Positions 44,401-56,040 of a stretch of DNA of 64,000 nucleotides are shown one piece after another. The first letter of the stretch is position 1. Every line of letters begins with the position of its first letter. The stretch is taken from positions 372,001 through 436,000 of the forward strand of contig JACEHZ010000201.1 of the NCBI GenBank assembly GCA_017893485.1, written 5' to 3'. The DNA is from Hemerocallis citrina (taxonomy: Eukaryota > Streptophyta > Magnoliopsida > Asparagales > Asphodelaceae). Below the pieces are notes generated by a model. The model saw only the letters and a list, made by a program, of their open reading frames with translations. It was not told the DNA's origin and did not search any database. The position numbers were made by a program, and so were the translations under genes.

Positions 44401-45753
44401 ATTGAAGTGCTCCTAAGACCGAGCATAGAAGAAGAAACCCCCGACTCAATGGAGTCGCTGCCCATCCAACTTCAGGACAACTGGATGAAACATTTGATAG
44501 AATTCCTCAAGGATGGGCTCCTCCCCGAAGACCCTAAAGAAGCCCATCGAGTCCGAACGAGAGCGGAGCGGTACACTGTTGTTGAAGGAGTCTTGTACAA
44601 ATGCTCCTACACCCAAGTAGACGGAAGACCTTACTTGAGATGCCTCTCCCCGGAAGAAGCCTCATATGCCTTGCAAGAATTCCACGAAGGTATAGGCGGA
44701 GCCCATTCAGAGTCGAGGTCCCTTGCCAGGAAAGTGTTAAACTACGGGTACTTCTGGCCTACTCTCTTACAGGATGCCGAACGACATGTCCGGCAATGCA
44801 TCTCCTGTCAGCAGTACTCCAACATTCGTCGCCTACCCCAAGCCCAACTCACGTCTCTCTCAAGCCCGATTCCCTTCGCAATGTAGGGGATGGATCTACT
44901 AGGCCCGTTTCCACCAGCTCCCGGCTAACTCAAGTTTCTAGTCGTGGCGATCGACTACTTCTCTAAGTGGATAGAGGCTGAGCCATTGGCTACGATCACT
45001 GAGAACAAGGTGCTGCAGTTCTTTTGGAAAAACGTTATCTGTAGGTTCGGCGTTCCTCGGGTCCTAATAACAGATAATGGAACACCGTTTACGGGGGCCG
45101 CATTTCGATCTCTGTATGAAGACCTCGCCATTCAGCAACGCTTCTCCTCTGTCTCCCATCCTCAATCAAATGGCCAAGTGGAAACTGCCAACCGGTAGAT
45201 CCTTTTCGATATCAAGAAGAGGCTAGATAAGGCGGCCAAAGACTTATGGGCGGAACAACTTCCCAACGTACTGTGGAACTACCACACTACGTACTGTAAA
45301 TGTCGACCCACAGGTGAGTCGACATTCAATCTCACCTATGGGTCCAAAGCTGTGATCCCCTTGGAAGTCGGTCTACCATCTCCTCGCCTTATGGCCTATG
45401 AAGAAGAGCAGAATGCCAGAGAGCTTCGGGCGAATTTGAACTTAGTTGATGAGCTCCGTGAAAGAGCTTCGATCCGCCAGCAAAACTACCGAAGAAGAAT
45501 TGAGCAGGCCTACAACAAAAGGGTCCGTCCCACCAATCTCAAGGAAGGGGACTTGGTCCTTAGAAAACTAGCTATCTCCTTCCCCAGCCAAAAGAGTAAG
45601 CTATCCCCCAATTGGAAAGGACCCTACAAGATCACCAAGGTAGTTCGGCCCGGAACGTACCGTCTTGAAGACCTTGAAGGCAGAGAGATACCCAGGACTT
45701 GGAATGCCGACCACCTACTGAAGTACCAAGAGAGCGCCTTAACGCCTCTCTGA
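44401..45753 (+). pseudogene. pol: Tat-2 integrase
   Basis: HHCC zinc domain: LQEFHEGIGGAHSESRSLAR, GYFWPTLLQDAERHV, CISCQQ. Core: GMDLLGPF (Asp), LITDNGTPFTGAAF (Asp), HPQSNGQVETANR (Glu), all three DDE residues present. C-terminus: PTGESTFNLTYG, YNKRVRPTNLKEGDLVLRKL, SPNWKGPYKITKVVRPGTYR and WNADHLLKYQ, ending at 45753. Stops: TAG at 44884 where Tat-1 has Trp, TAA at 44926, TAG at 45196-45198 after TANR. Except for these it is in one frame, so decay is recent. Confidence 0.92.
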
Positions 45754-45929
45754 GTAACTTCAAATGTCGAGCCATTCCCATCTTTTCACTTGTATTTTGC
45801 TTCTTTATTTTTGTCATTGTAATAACGGCTTGCAACTTAGAAGCAGTCGATTAGCAGTTATCAATAAAGATCTTTTTTTCCCATATTTTCCTTGTGGATT
45901 ATTTTTATCTCTCTGTTTAAGGCCCTTAA

Positions 45930-46545
45930 CCAAATACACTCAAACGACGGGTTTGGAGTCCAAAACTTGGCTCGATTCCGCTTCACAAGCTCGCCCTTAA
46001 GCGAGCTAGAAGTGGTTCGCTATTCGGAACTGCTCCCACGACCGTTGAAACACACTCAAACGACGAGTTCGGAGTCCAAAACTTAGCTCGATTCCGCTTC
46101 ACAAGTTCGCCCTTAAGCGAGCTAGAAGTGGTTCGCCATTCGGAATTGCTTCCACAACCGTTGAAATACACTCAAACGACGAGTTCAGAGTTCAAAACTC
46201 GTCTCGATTCCGCTTCGCAAGCTCGCCCTTAAGCGAGCTAGAAGTGGTTCGCCATTCGGAATTGCTCCCACAACCGTTAAAATATACTCAAACGACAAGT
46301 TCGGAGTTCAAAACTTTGCTCGATTCCGCTTCGCAAGCTCGCCCTTAAGCGAGCTAGAAGTGGTTCGCCATTCGGAATTACTCCCACAACCGTTGAAATA
46401 CATTCAAACGATGAGTTCGGAGTCCAACACTTGGCTCGATTCCGCATCGCAAACTCGCTTTTAAGCGAGGTAGAAGTGGTTCGCCATTCAGAATTGCTCC
46501 CACAACCGTCGAAACGTACACAAATGAAGCGTTCGGGATCCAAGC
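45930..46545. repeat. Minisatellite 1 of Tat-2, 116-bp units, about 5 copies
   Basis: The word CAAACGAC (or close) starts at 45941, 46057, 46173, 46289, 46405 and 46521, exactly 116 bp apart. Each unit contains AGCTCGCCCTTAAGCGAGCT, a 7-bp stem with a CCTTAA loop. The array begins about 180 bp after integrase. The following stretch to 46976 has one decayed extra unit-like piece (near 46700-46770) and no gene. Confidence 0.93.
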
Positions 46546-46976
46546 CACTTGGCTAATGACCGACGAAGTTTCTACAACTAGACTAGACATGGGAGAAGAG
46601 TACTTGGAGGAGCTAACCTTTAGTTCTTATGGTTCTCTTAAAGTTGAAGTAATCCTCCAAAAAGCTGCTCTCCACTGCAAGAAACTGCCTTCTCTTACAA
46701 ATTCGCGAGTTAGAGGTTCGAAGCAGTGCTCGGCACTACCCCCATACCTCGCTCTTAAGCGCGCTAAAAATAGTCCAACTTCACAAGTAATACGACAGTA
46801 CATGAATGAACAAGACACAAGTCTAAGGAAGGAAAAAGCCTCGCTTCTATAAAGTTCGGGGAGACAGTACAAGACAACTTTTCTTTACAGCGAAGTTACA
46901 AGAGTTAAAAAGCCAAAACTACAAAGCCGACTCGTGCCACTTAGACAAAATACAAAACTTGGAAAACAAGAAAGCT

Positions 46977-47905
46977 TCAACACCTCCTAAGCACAGGGAT
47001 GTTCCGCTTTAAAGATACCCGGGGACGGCAACGCCTGACCTCGGAACTCGTCCCCAGACCGGCGAACTGAGACGTATCTTCGGCACTGCTCCTGACAGTT
47101 GCGCCGACGGATGCTCCGCTCGATGAAATTGCCATACCACTTTGGGTGTCGCCCGGACTTTGCCGAGCAACAGGCGAACGGGTCGCGAGCTCATAAAACA
47201 AAATCCCTCGTTCGCTTTCTTCACGAGTGCACGAAGTGCTCCTGACGTTGATCGGTCCCGAATGCGGCTTGAGGCGAGCCACTTCCACCTCCAGCTCGGC
47301 TATCCGTTGTTTCGGAGAGTCGTCTTTTGCGTCCACCTCGAAGCGAGGGGGCACTGCGGAGCTCGAGAAGCCAGGACGGCTGGCGATGATTCGGCGGAGC
47401 TGAGTAACTTCAATGCTCCTGTCTACCGTGGCCCTCTTCAACGCATCGACCTCTGCCGTCAATTCGTCGTGTTCGGCCATCAGCTTGCCCACCGCCGTTG
47501 TCAACTCCTCTTCTTTCGCCAGGAGCTCTGCCTCCACAATCTGCAGGTGGTGAATTTCAGTGAGCAGATCGTCTCTCTCCGTTGTCATCTTCAACAAAGA
47601 GTGTCGGAGGCACTTAAGCCTCAGGCCATTAGTGAAGGCTGTCGTCGAACCATCATCCTCGTCTACGGGGGTCATCTCGGTGAGCCTACCCTCTAGTCGC
47701 CGAATCTCGATGTCTCGCCGGCCTAAGATCAGCTGCAGATGGTTCTGCTCACTTTTGGCTCTGCGCAATCCCAACTCAACTTCATAAACGTGCTCTCGGC
47801 ATCTAGTCAAACACAACCTCGTCGCCCCTAAACCGACCTCGGAGCGCAACTCCTCCCCCGAGTTGGTGGGACTGACAACCTGGGTCACCTCGGCGAGCTG
47901 AAAAG
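46977..47905 (-). CDS. Tat-2 antisense coiled-coil ORF (aORF2)
   Basis: The minus-strand frame follows TTTTCAG, a splice-acceptor-like site at about 47906, and reads LAEVTQVVSPTNSGEELRSE, then a long heptad-rich region: EVELGLRRAKSEQNHLQLIL, RRDIEIRRLEGRLTEM, EAELLAKEEELTTAVGKLM, AEHDELTAEVDALKRA. A Ser-rich tail with GDTQSGMAISSSG follows, to the stop at 46977. It has about 303 codons without a stop. The counterpart in Tat-1 is 16604-17134. It is either a terminal exon of the antisense unit or its own gene. Function is unknown. Confidence 0.6.
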
Positions 47906-48156
47906 TTCAACACAAACAACGAGAATGCTTAGTAAATATTCGCGTATGAGGTTCACATCCGACCCCTAAACAAGGCTATGTGTACGTAGCAAAGACTAAA
48001 ATCTTTTGTTTGAACACTTAGTCGAATTTCAAGGAAATGTTTGGAAAGCCACTCAAAAGAAAAACACAGGGTCGATCCCAAAAAGATATATGCTCATTCA
48101 TCACAAAAAGGGTGCGGTGGCCAGTGCGGTGGCCAGTCCGCAATTAGGCAGTACAT

Positions 48157-50286
48157 TTAAAAGTACAAAAACAAAAGAAAGCAAATGAAGTCAGGGGGCG
48201 ACCTCTTTCCCGGGCGACGAGATTGGGCCGGGTCGGACTCCCCCGAAGGTGCCAACATTGCCAGCGGAGTCACCACGGACCCCTGGACCTCGCCGACGAC
48301 CTCGACCTTGGGGTCATCTTCGTCGTCCCCTCCTTCCTCCTCCGACTTGGGGTCGAAGCCGTCGACGTGGTCCGGGAAGAACCACCATCCAGAGTAGTCG
48401 ACCTCAGGATAGCGCTCCGACACCTGCGCGATGGCTTGAGCGTACGCCTTGGCCATATTGGCAGCAAGGAAGCCCTGCGCCTTCGCCATGGTGGCTGCTT
48501 CGGCTTCCTTCACCGCTACAGCCTTAGCCTCCACCGCCTCGGCCTGCTGCTTGGCCGACTCCTCCTTCTGCCGAAGCAGATCGCCCTCGAGCTTCGTAAC
48601 GAGGCCCTCAAGGTACTCGAGCCTCGTCGCCTTCCCCTCGAACTCGACCTTCAATTTGTCGAGTTCGTTAGCCAGTCGAGCCTTCTCAGTCCGAGCTCGG
48701 TCGGCCTCCTTCTTGAGGTCCTTCTCCAGCTCCGTCATCTTCTCCATGAGATGACCAAGTGGACGGTTATCTGTAGCAGAACAACAAGGAACGAAAGAAG
48801 TTAGAAAACCAAGTGTGCAAGTTATCAACAAAGCGAAAATCAATACTCACCGATACCGCCGAGCGAGCGATCTCGATGGCATCATCGCCCGCGAGGCCAG
48901 CGTCCATGGCGGCTCGATCCTTCGGCGTCCCCAGGTGCTTCACCGCCTGCATGCTCGACGTCGAGTCACCGAGGAATCCGTCGAGCTTCCGAACTTGTCA
49001 GTCCGGAACATAGATCTTCTTGTGCTCCTCTGTAAGGAGCACATCGACATCCACCGTCAGCGGGGGCACCTCCATCCCGAGCGCAGCGGCGATCGGGAAC
49101 TCACCTACATTAGCCGACGGCGAGGCTGCTGCCGAAGCTCGTCCCGGGGTCACGCCTGGTGGCACCTCCGCTTCCGGAGCGGTGTGGGCGACCTTCTGCG
49201 GCTTCGGAGCCGTCAGCTTGCTTGCGACCCTCTTGCGCTTCTTAGGCACCTTACTCCCGAGGGCGGCCCTCTGCGCTAGCACCGCGTCGTAATCCATGGT
49301 CTCTGCGTCAAGTAAGGAATTGGTTAAAACAAGTTGAGATTAGCAAAACAAGAGGAAAAAAGAAAACACAGATAAAGCCGCTTACTAGGATCTATGCGGC
49401 AGAGCCCTCCCCTGAAGAGAACGTCTTCGGTTAATTCTCGCCAGTCAAACTTGGGCCGGTCGAGAAGGACCCGAACTGCATCTTCTTCTTCGGGATGGAG
49501 CACTGGCGACTCCCTCACTCGCTTCGTCACCTCCACCCAACCACAGGGTATGGGCCACACCTAGCGACTCCGCACTATGAAGTACTTGTCATGCCAGTGC
49601 TTTATCGAGTCGGGGCAGATGACGAGCCGAGCGCCATGCCTCGGGGCCAAGTAATACTGGAACTCAGACAAGTTCTGCTGGTGGAGTCGGTAAAGCATCC
49701 GGAGCACCCTCAACTCCGGCTTGATCTCGGCTATTTGGCAGTGGAGCACAAACCCGTTAATGACTCTACACGCGTTCGGCATAAGTTGAATGGGGCTGAC
49801 CCCAAACCACCTAAGCACCTGAGTTGCGAACGGGTGGAGAGGGAGCCGAGCACCGGCAATAAAGGCATCAACCGGCCAGAAACACATGGTTACTGGCAGC
49901 AGCGAATTGGCCCTAACCCCGGGACCCGGCAGCATCAGTTCGTACTCCTCCGAGATTTGGAAACAATCCCGGATCGCTGCCAGGTCCTCCTCGTTGAGGA
50001 TGGAAACTGTGTCGTCTTCCTCCGAGGTCTCTCTTGCCGCATTCCCCTCGAAGGTCCGCCACCTCCCGTGAACTATGCGCTCGACATGCTCCTTCAAAAG
50101 TTCCTGAACCCTATGGAGCCCTGTCAGCGCCCCTGGCAACCTGCCGAACTCCCCCATACGCTTCGGATCTTCCACTATTGTGTCTCGACCAGATACCCTC
50201 TTGCCCTTGTCGGTGCGAGCTGTCTGACTCGGGAACGGTGCATCGCCAGCAAAGGGGGAGGGCTCGGAAACAGGGGAAAGAGACAT
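48157..50286 (-). pseudogene. Tat-2 antisense three-exon gene, PF04195-like plus coiled coil
   Basis: Exon 1 runs 50286-49386: MSLSPVSEPSPFAGDAP, then the conserved part AGARLPLHPFATQVLRWFGV, SPIQLMPNACRVINGFVLHC, QYYLAPRHGARLVICPDSIK and KYFIVRSR, resembling PF04195. Donor A/GTAAGC at 49385 and acceptor GACGCAG/AG at 49303 keep the frame (RIDP-K-TMDYDAVLAQ). Exon 2 (49302-48851) has an SV40-like nuclear-localisation motif PKKRKRV and LLTEEHKKIYVPD. An intron (GTGAGT...CTACAG, 48850-48771) leads to exon 3 (48770-48157): coiled coil MEKMTELEKDLKKEADRART, ASERYPEVDY-like region with YSGWWFFPDHVDGFD and an acidic tail. Stops at 49561 (TAG) and 48998 (TGA, perhaps CGA), and an uncertain exon 2/3 phase, suggest it is decayed. 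It could be a nuclear protein; its role is not known. Confidence 0.72.
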
Positions 50287-50449
50287 TTTTTGAACTTGAA
50301 ATAAACTAAGTGTAAGTTACCTTGAAGTGACTGACGCGGACGGAAAGATCACCGGAGTACTGTCGACGATTACCGGAATCTCTCTCTCTCTCTATTGAAA
50401 AAAATCGCCTGAGTAAAAAATCGGAGAAGTGAAAAATCAGAGGGGGGTT

Positions 50450-50464
50450 GGTCTTATAAAGGTT
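50450..50464 (-). promoter_or_regulatory. TATA box of the Tat-2 antisense gene
   Basis: On minus, AACCTTTATAAGACC is followed by CCCCCCTCTGATTTTTCACTT, an (AG)n leader and CCGGTGATCTTTCC, then the ATG at 50286. The order matches the Tat-1 antisense leader (27511-27655). Confidence 0.55.
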
Positions 50465-50644
50465 GGCACACTAAACGAGGATCTTGGGCTTCTAAAAACC
50501 AACAGTCATACCCATTTACACTAAGCGACAAAAAGAGCTGTACCGTCACATTAATAACCACGCCAAGTCGAACGGTCGCATTAATGGCGAACGATCAAAG
50601 TCGTCAGAAGGTCAAGTCATCAGGCCAGCCTGTCATCTCTTAGC

Positions 50645-52615
50645 CATCAAATCCTCTCTTGGACCTCGGCACACCTTACCGAGCGCTCTTGGCACCAACA
50701 CCCAAACGAGGAAAAAATCCTCAATCCTGGACCTCGGCACGCCTTGCCGAGCGATCTTGGCACCGACACCCAAACGAGGAAAAAATTCTCACTCCTGGAC
50801 ATCGGCACGCCTTGCCGAGCGCTCTTGGCACCAACACCCAAACAAGGAAAAAATCCTCACTCCTGGACATCGGCACGCCTTGCCGAGCGCTCTTGCCACC
50901 GACCCTCTTACATGGAAAAAATGGACCTCGGCACGCCTTGCCGAGCGCTCTTGGCACCGACGCCCAAACAAGGAAAAAATCCTCACTCCTGGACATCGGC
51001 ACGCCTTGCCGAGCGCTCTTGGCACCGACGCCCAAACAAGGAAAAAATCCTCACTCCTGGACATCGGCACACCTTGCCGAGCGCTCTTGGCACCGACGCC
51101 CAAACGAGGAAAAAATTCTCGCTCGTGGACCTCGACATGCCTTGCCGAGTGCTCTTGCCACCGACCCTCTTAAATGGAAAAGAATGGACCTCGGCACGCC
51201 TTGCCAAGCGCTCTTGGCACCGACGCCCAAACAAGAAAAAAATCCTCACTCCTGGACATCGGCACGCCTTGCCAAGCGCTCTTGGCATCGATGCCCAAAC
51301 GAGGAAAAAATCCTCACTCCTGGACATCAGCACGCCTTGCCGAGCGCTCTTGGCACTGACGCCTAAACGAGGAAAATATTCTCGCTCGTGGACCTCGGCA
51401 CGCCTTGCCGAGCGCTCTTACCACCGACCCTCTTACATGGAAAAATGGACCTCGGCACGCCTTGACGAGGGCTCTTGGCACCGACGCCCAAACAAGGAAA
51501 AAATCCTCACTCCTGGACATCGGCACGCCTTGCCGAGCGCTCTTGGCACCGATGCCCAAACAAATAAAAAATTCTCACCCCTGGACATCGGCACGCCTTG
51601 CCGAGCGCTCTTGGCACCGACGCCCAAACGAGGAAAAAATTCTCGCTCGTGGATCTCGGCACGCCTCGCCGAGCGCTCTTGGTACCGACGCCCAAACAAG
51701 GAAAAAATGGACATCGGCACGCCTTGCCGAGCGCTCTTGGCACCGATACCCAAACGAGGAAAAAATTCTCACTCCTGGACATTGGCATGCCTTTCCGAGC
51801 GCTCTTGGCACCGACGCCCAAACGAGGAAAAAATTCTCGCTCGTGGACCTCGGCAAGCCTTGCCGAGTGCTCTTGACACCGACCCTCTTACATGGAAAAA
51901 GTGGACATCGGCATGCCTTGCCGAGCGCTCTTGGCACCGACGCCCAAACAAGAAAAAAATCCTCACTCCTGGACATCGGCATGCCTTGTCGAGCGCTCTT
52001 GGCACTGATGCCCAAACGAGGAAAAAATTCTCGCTCGTGGTCCTCGGCATGCCTTGCCGAGCGCTCTTGCCACCGACCCTCTTACATGAAAAAAATGGAG
52101 CTCGGCATGCCTTGCCGAGCGCTCTTGGTACTGACGCCCAAACGAGGAAAAAATCCTCACTCCTGGACATCGGCACGCCTTGCCGAGCGCTCTTGGCACC
52201 AACGCCCAAACGAGAAAAAAATCCTCACTCCTGGACATCGGCACGCCTTGCCGAGCGCTTTTGGCACCGATGCCCGAACGAGGAAAAAATCCTCACTCCT
52301 GGACATCGGCATGCCTTGCCGAGCGCTCTTGGCACCGACGACCAAACGAGGAAAAAATCCTCACTCCTGGACATCGGCACGCCTTGCCAAGCGCTCTTGG
52401 CATCAACGCCCAAACGAGGAAAAAATTCTCGCTCGTGGACCTCGGCATGCCTTGCCGAGCACTCTTGCCACCGACCTTCTTACATGAAAAAAATAGACCT
52501 CGGCACGCCTTGCCAAGCGCTCTTGGCACCAACGCCCAAACAAGGAAAAAATCCTCACTCCTGGACCTCGGCACGCCTTGACGAGCGCTCTTGGCACCGA
52601 CCCTCAAACATGGAA
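50645..52615. repeat. Minisatellite 2 of Tat-2, 68-bp units, about 29 copies
   Basis: The unit is CTCCTGGACATCGGCACGCC, TTGCCGAGCGCTCTTGGCAC, then CGACGCCCAAACGAGG and AAAAAATCCTCA, 68 bp (for example successive ATCGGCACG at 50801 and 50869). A shorter variant with ACCCTCTTACATGGAAAAAA is interspersed every few units, giving a loose higher-order pattern. Each unit has the inverted repeat TCGGCA-CGCCT-TGCCGA. All frames on both strands are largely stop-free, which explains the very long ORFs here; none is considered a gene. Confidence 0.93.
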
Positions 52616-53309
52616 AAAATCACTCCGGATTTCGACAAAGATACGCCGAACCCCCTCTTCGCCTCTGTAGCCTGGCCGAGGTGTCTCCGCTCTTCGGCAG
52701 AAGGTGCCGAACCCCACAGACCTTGGCCTCCTTCGTGGCATGTGCTCGGGGGTGGGGGGGGGGGGGGGGGTCGACAACGACGCCGAAGCATCTAAGCCAC
52801 GGAATGGAGGAATCCACTCCTCCAAAGCAACCACAGTCACTAGATCTCCCCAAAATTCGCGCCCAATGCTGATGAAGGACCCAAAGCCTGCCACATCATA
52901 AATAACATCGAGTTATCTATATAAAAAACTGCGAAAGAATCATTATTAATTTAGGAAAATTAATTGAAAATTCTAAGAAATAATTATAAATTCGGGGAAA
53001 GATTTTTTGAGCCCCCGTGTGGATAATCATCGCTTAGAATAATTAATTAATGCCCTCGAACGATAAATCGCCACTTCGCAAAGTTAAATAGATGGCCCGA
53101 AGAATAAAAATAGAGAAAAATCACCATAAATTTAGGAGAGCTCAAAGAACAATCTAGAGCGCACAACTAACTCAGTAAATCGCCATAATACCTCCTACCA
53201 AGATTCAACACCACTCATTCGGACTTCGATACAACTCCGCAAGCCATTAAAACAGTAAGACTACTCCTCAAAGGCTGATCACATTCAGTCTTTGGGGGTG
53301 GGGGGCTCG
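52616..53309 (+). promoter_or_regulatory. 3' non-coding end of Tat-2 with polypurine tract
   Basis: A run of about 20 G (about 52749-52770) is followed by an AT-richer stretch without a credible ORF. TTTGGGGGTGGGGGGC at 53291-53306 directly precedes the 3' LTR and is the presumed plus-strand primer. Confidence 0.7.
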
Positions 53310-53874
53310 TGATATGGCTAAAAATGGGGTTAAATCGGAACCGTCCAAATCAGTCACGAATCTCAAAGCTCGGGGGTAAGATGGTAATTTTTCCTACAAA
53401 CGGGCCTGAAAGGGGAACTGGGTCCTTTTTTCAAAAAGCCCAATAACCCACGAACGGATTCACCTTAACTGGGTGCGGGTCCCAACCTGTAAAAAACTCA
53501 GTCCAGCTTGATAGAATTAGGGTTTCTGATTGTATTTAATCAACGGCCCTGATTCGCTTTATCCTTTCACTGGGAATTACGGATTCTATTCCTAAATTGG
53601 TCCCAAAGGCGGCTATAAATACCCCCCATCCACCACCATTAAGAGGTAATCAATCTTTTGCCAGTAAAAGCTCATTCATAATCTTCTCTGATTGCTGACT
53701 TGAGCGTCGGAGGGTGCGTCGCCGGGATCAACCCCGGTGTTTCGCACTTTTTGCAGGTGAACGGCGGGAGTCAACGGTCAAACTCCGGCGGAAAGGTTTC
53801 AGGTTGGTTATTCGGTATCCCTAAGAATCCACAAATTCTATCTGTTTGCCCCCACACTAGATATAGCGGTAACA
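53310..53874 (+). repeat. 3' LTR of Tat-2
   Basis: It runs TGATATGGCT to AGCGGTAACA and is followed by the TSD ATTCC. TATA box CTATAAATA lies near 53613. It pairs with 40010-40574. Confidence 0.95.
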
Positions 53875-53889
53875 ATTCCCTAGTGAGCT

Positions 53890-56040
53890 TCCATTGTAAT
53901 AATCTTCAATCTTTTGGGGTCAGTAAGATTTGATCTTCATTCTTTGAGAGTTCACTTTTATTCTTCGCCTTCTGGAGTGTTGCTACCACTTGAGTCATCT
54001 TATATACCTTGAGTCTTCTGCTCCGATTTCATCCAATCTTTTGAGCACACTAGCATCTCCAAAGTTTCTGGTGTGAAGCGATTCATTTTTCAACTCAATA
54101 TCCTACCACTAAGAGGAAAAAAATATTTTCTGATACGACAGTGGACACCGGGGTTTTAGTAGATCTTTTGCCACGTGAGAAAGAATATGATATAAATCTT
54201 CATTGTTTTTCCACCATGTTAACACATCAATCATGTGTTCAAACGGCAATAAAGGTTGTGCATTATAACAATATAATTCATTAGGTGCATTAGTCTTAGG
54301 TTTTTTTAAAAATTGAATAAGATTCTATACATCAACTGTTGTATCTTCGAATGCATTATCCTTACCTTTGGAAGAAGACAATGATGTATTTGTTGTATTT
54401 TGTATTTGAGAAGTAGATGCAAATTTTCTATCATAACTATCATATAAATTACCTAATACTGACTCAAATTTAACTATAAATTTATCTTAATCATAAGAAA
54501 CATCTTCAACCATGCTATAAAACAAACCAATCAATTTTTTCGTAAAATCTAACTTGATATGAGGATTCATTACTCTAGCAACAAAATACAACATAAGAAT
54601 AAGATGAAAAAATTTCATAAATTTATCGTAAGTGTTAACAATAATTTGGCTAATATAAGGGTCATGCATCATTTATTGAAAAGTTTTCATCATACTAACT
54701 ATTGTAAGAAAAATATAACTAGAAGTAGACTCATAACATTTTGAAAATTTAAGAGTTGTGTTTTCAAAATGTTGTGAACATTTTAACAAATTTTCGGCAT
54801 ATTCCAAGATTGTTCATTCATGCCAAAATTAACCATGTTTTTTGCCTTACAAAAATTATTTATAACCATTTTTTATTTATTAACACCAATAAATAGGTTG
54901 TAAGTAGAATTTCATCTATGTTTAACATCTTTAGGGAGTTTTTAAATTTTATTCTCTTATGCTTACATCATTGTTGGAATTTTTGAAGATTATGACCACT
55001 CAAATTTATAAAATGCACACAATCTCTTATTGTACTAATATATGGTTCGACTATCTTGCACACTAATTGAGAATATGGCATGCATATTTGACATGCAAAA
55101 TTTTAAGGCTCTAAAGGCTTAAAAACTTGAATTAATGAAGAACCCACATTTTTATTATTGACGGCATTATCAAGATTAATAGAAAATAATTGTATCATGA
55201 ATACCATAAGTAGTGCATGCTTGCATAATTTGTGATGTGATAGCCACACCATTATGGGGAAACATCACATATCTAAATTGCATGATCCAGTTTTGTAGTA
55301 TCCAATTAGTATCAATCCAATGACAAGTTACGCATATCATTAGAACATCATTACAATATTTTTAACAATCACTAATTAATGCAATCTTACAAGTTGAAGA
55401 ATATCAAGTATCACTTAAAAAACTCTCAGCCCTTTATATATTTTAAAACAATCGAATTTAATTCTGTTTCTAGGAATTTGTTTGTAATGGGGGTTTAGAG
55501 CAGTTTGGTTAAATGTCTATTGATTCCTACTATCGGGATAAGAAAATAGTAACTCATCTTTAATAACGAGTCTAGCCATTTCATTACGTACGAGATCATG
55601 ATCATAACTATAACTTTACATGACCGGTCCTACAGTTAATTTTTGTTAGGTAAGATTATCTTCTAATAGGTTTGGGTGTGATCCTGCCAAGTGGCACTTA
55701 AGTGTACTCGTCTATGTACCCATTTTCCATTTGTAATCATTTTTACACTTCTTAGACACCTTACTTCCCTATTTCAGATTGGACTAAGATGGAAATGTCT
55801 GTGATCTTTGGAAGTTTGTTCTCTATGTTTTTGGGAAGAAAATGGGTTCCTTGTGTCTTGTGTTCAGGTATCTTTAACAAAAATTTCATCATCATTGTGT
55901 GGAAGACCGGAATGGTGAAACTCTGGAATACTATCAAAGTCTCTAATACTATCGGTATCTAATTATGAAACATAATCAGTGCGAGATGTATTGGTGGATT
56001 ATTGTCCACTTTGGTTACATGAACGTGATAATGCCATTAC
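53890..56040 (-). pseudogene. Second hAT transposase, heavily decayed
   Basis: On minus a BED-finger relic lies near 55650-55780 (YKWKMGT, CHLAGSHPNLL). A core follows, with YISQIIVNTYDKFMKFFHLI and ARVMNPHIKLDFTKKLIGLF at 54490-54670. The hATC end lies at 53950-54130 (MNRFTPETLEMLVCSKDWMK, then SGSNTPEGE). It aligns in order with the hAT protein at 1692-3846 but is more decayed, with many stops and frameshifts. GGTCCGGTTC-rich sequence at 56490-56720 may be its 5' subterminal region; its other end may lie left of Tat-2, which would mean Tat-2 inserted into it. Confidence 0.75.

Larger units (their letters stand above)
40010..53874 (+). mobile_element. Tat-2: Ty3/gypsy Tat-lineage LTR retrotransposon
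   Basis: Two 565-bp LTRs (40010-40574 and 53310-53874) are flanked by ATTCC at 40005-40009 and 53875-53879. GATTGGCACCGTCTGTGGGA follows the 5' LTR and TTTGGGGGTGGGGGGC precedes the 3' LTR. Order: gag, protease, RT, RNase H, archaeal-type RNase H, integrase, 116-bp minisatellite, antisense coiled-coil ORF, antisense PF04195-like gene, 68-bp minisatellite, 3' LTR. It is uninterrupted by other elements, but lacks about 0.7 kb between protease and RT and has about ten in-frame stops, so it cannot be autonomous now. Confidence 0.95.

Noticed and set aside
45930..46545. Regularly spaced repeats resembling a CRISPR array
   Set aside because: Units are contiguous 116-bp tandem repeats without unique spacers, in a plant retrotransposon.
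50744..52795. A 683-codon ORF (and overlapping long ORFs in other frames) at the end of Tat-2
   Set aside because: It is the 68-bp minisatellite read through; the unit is almost stop-free in all frames on both strands and not a multiple of three, so openness is a by-product.
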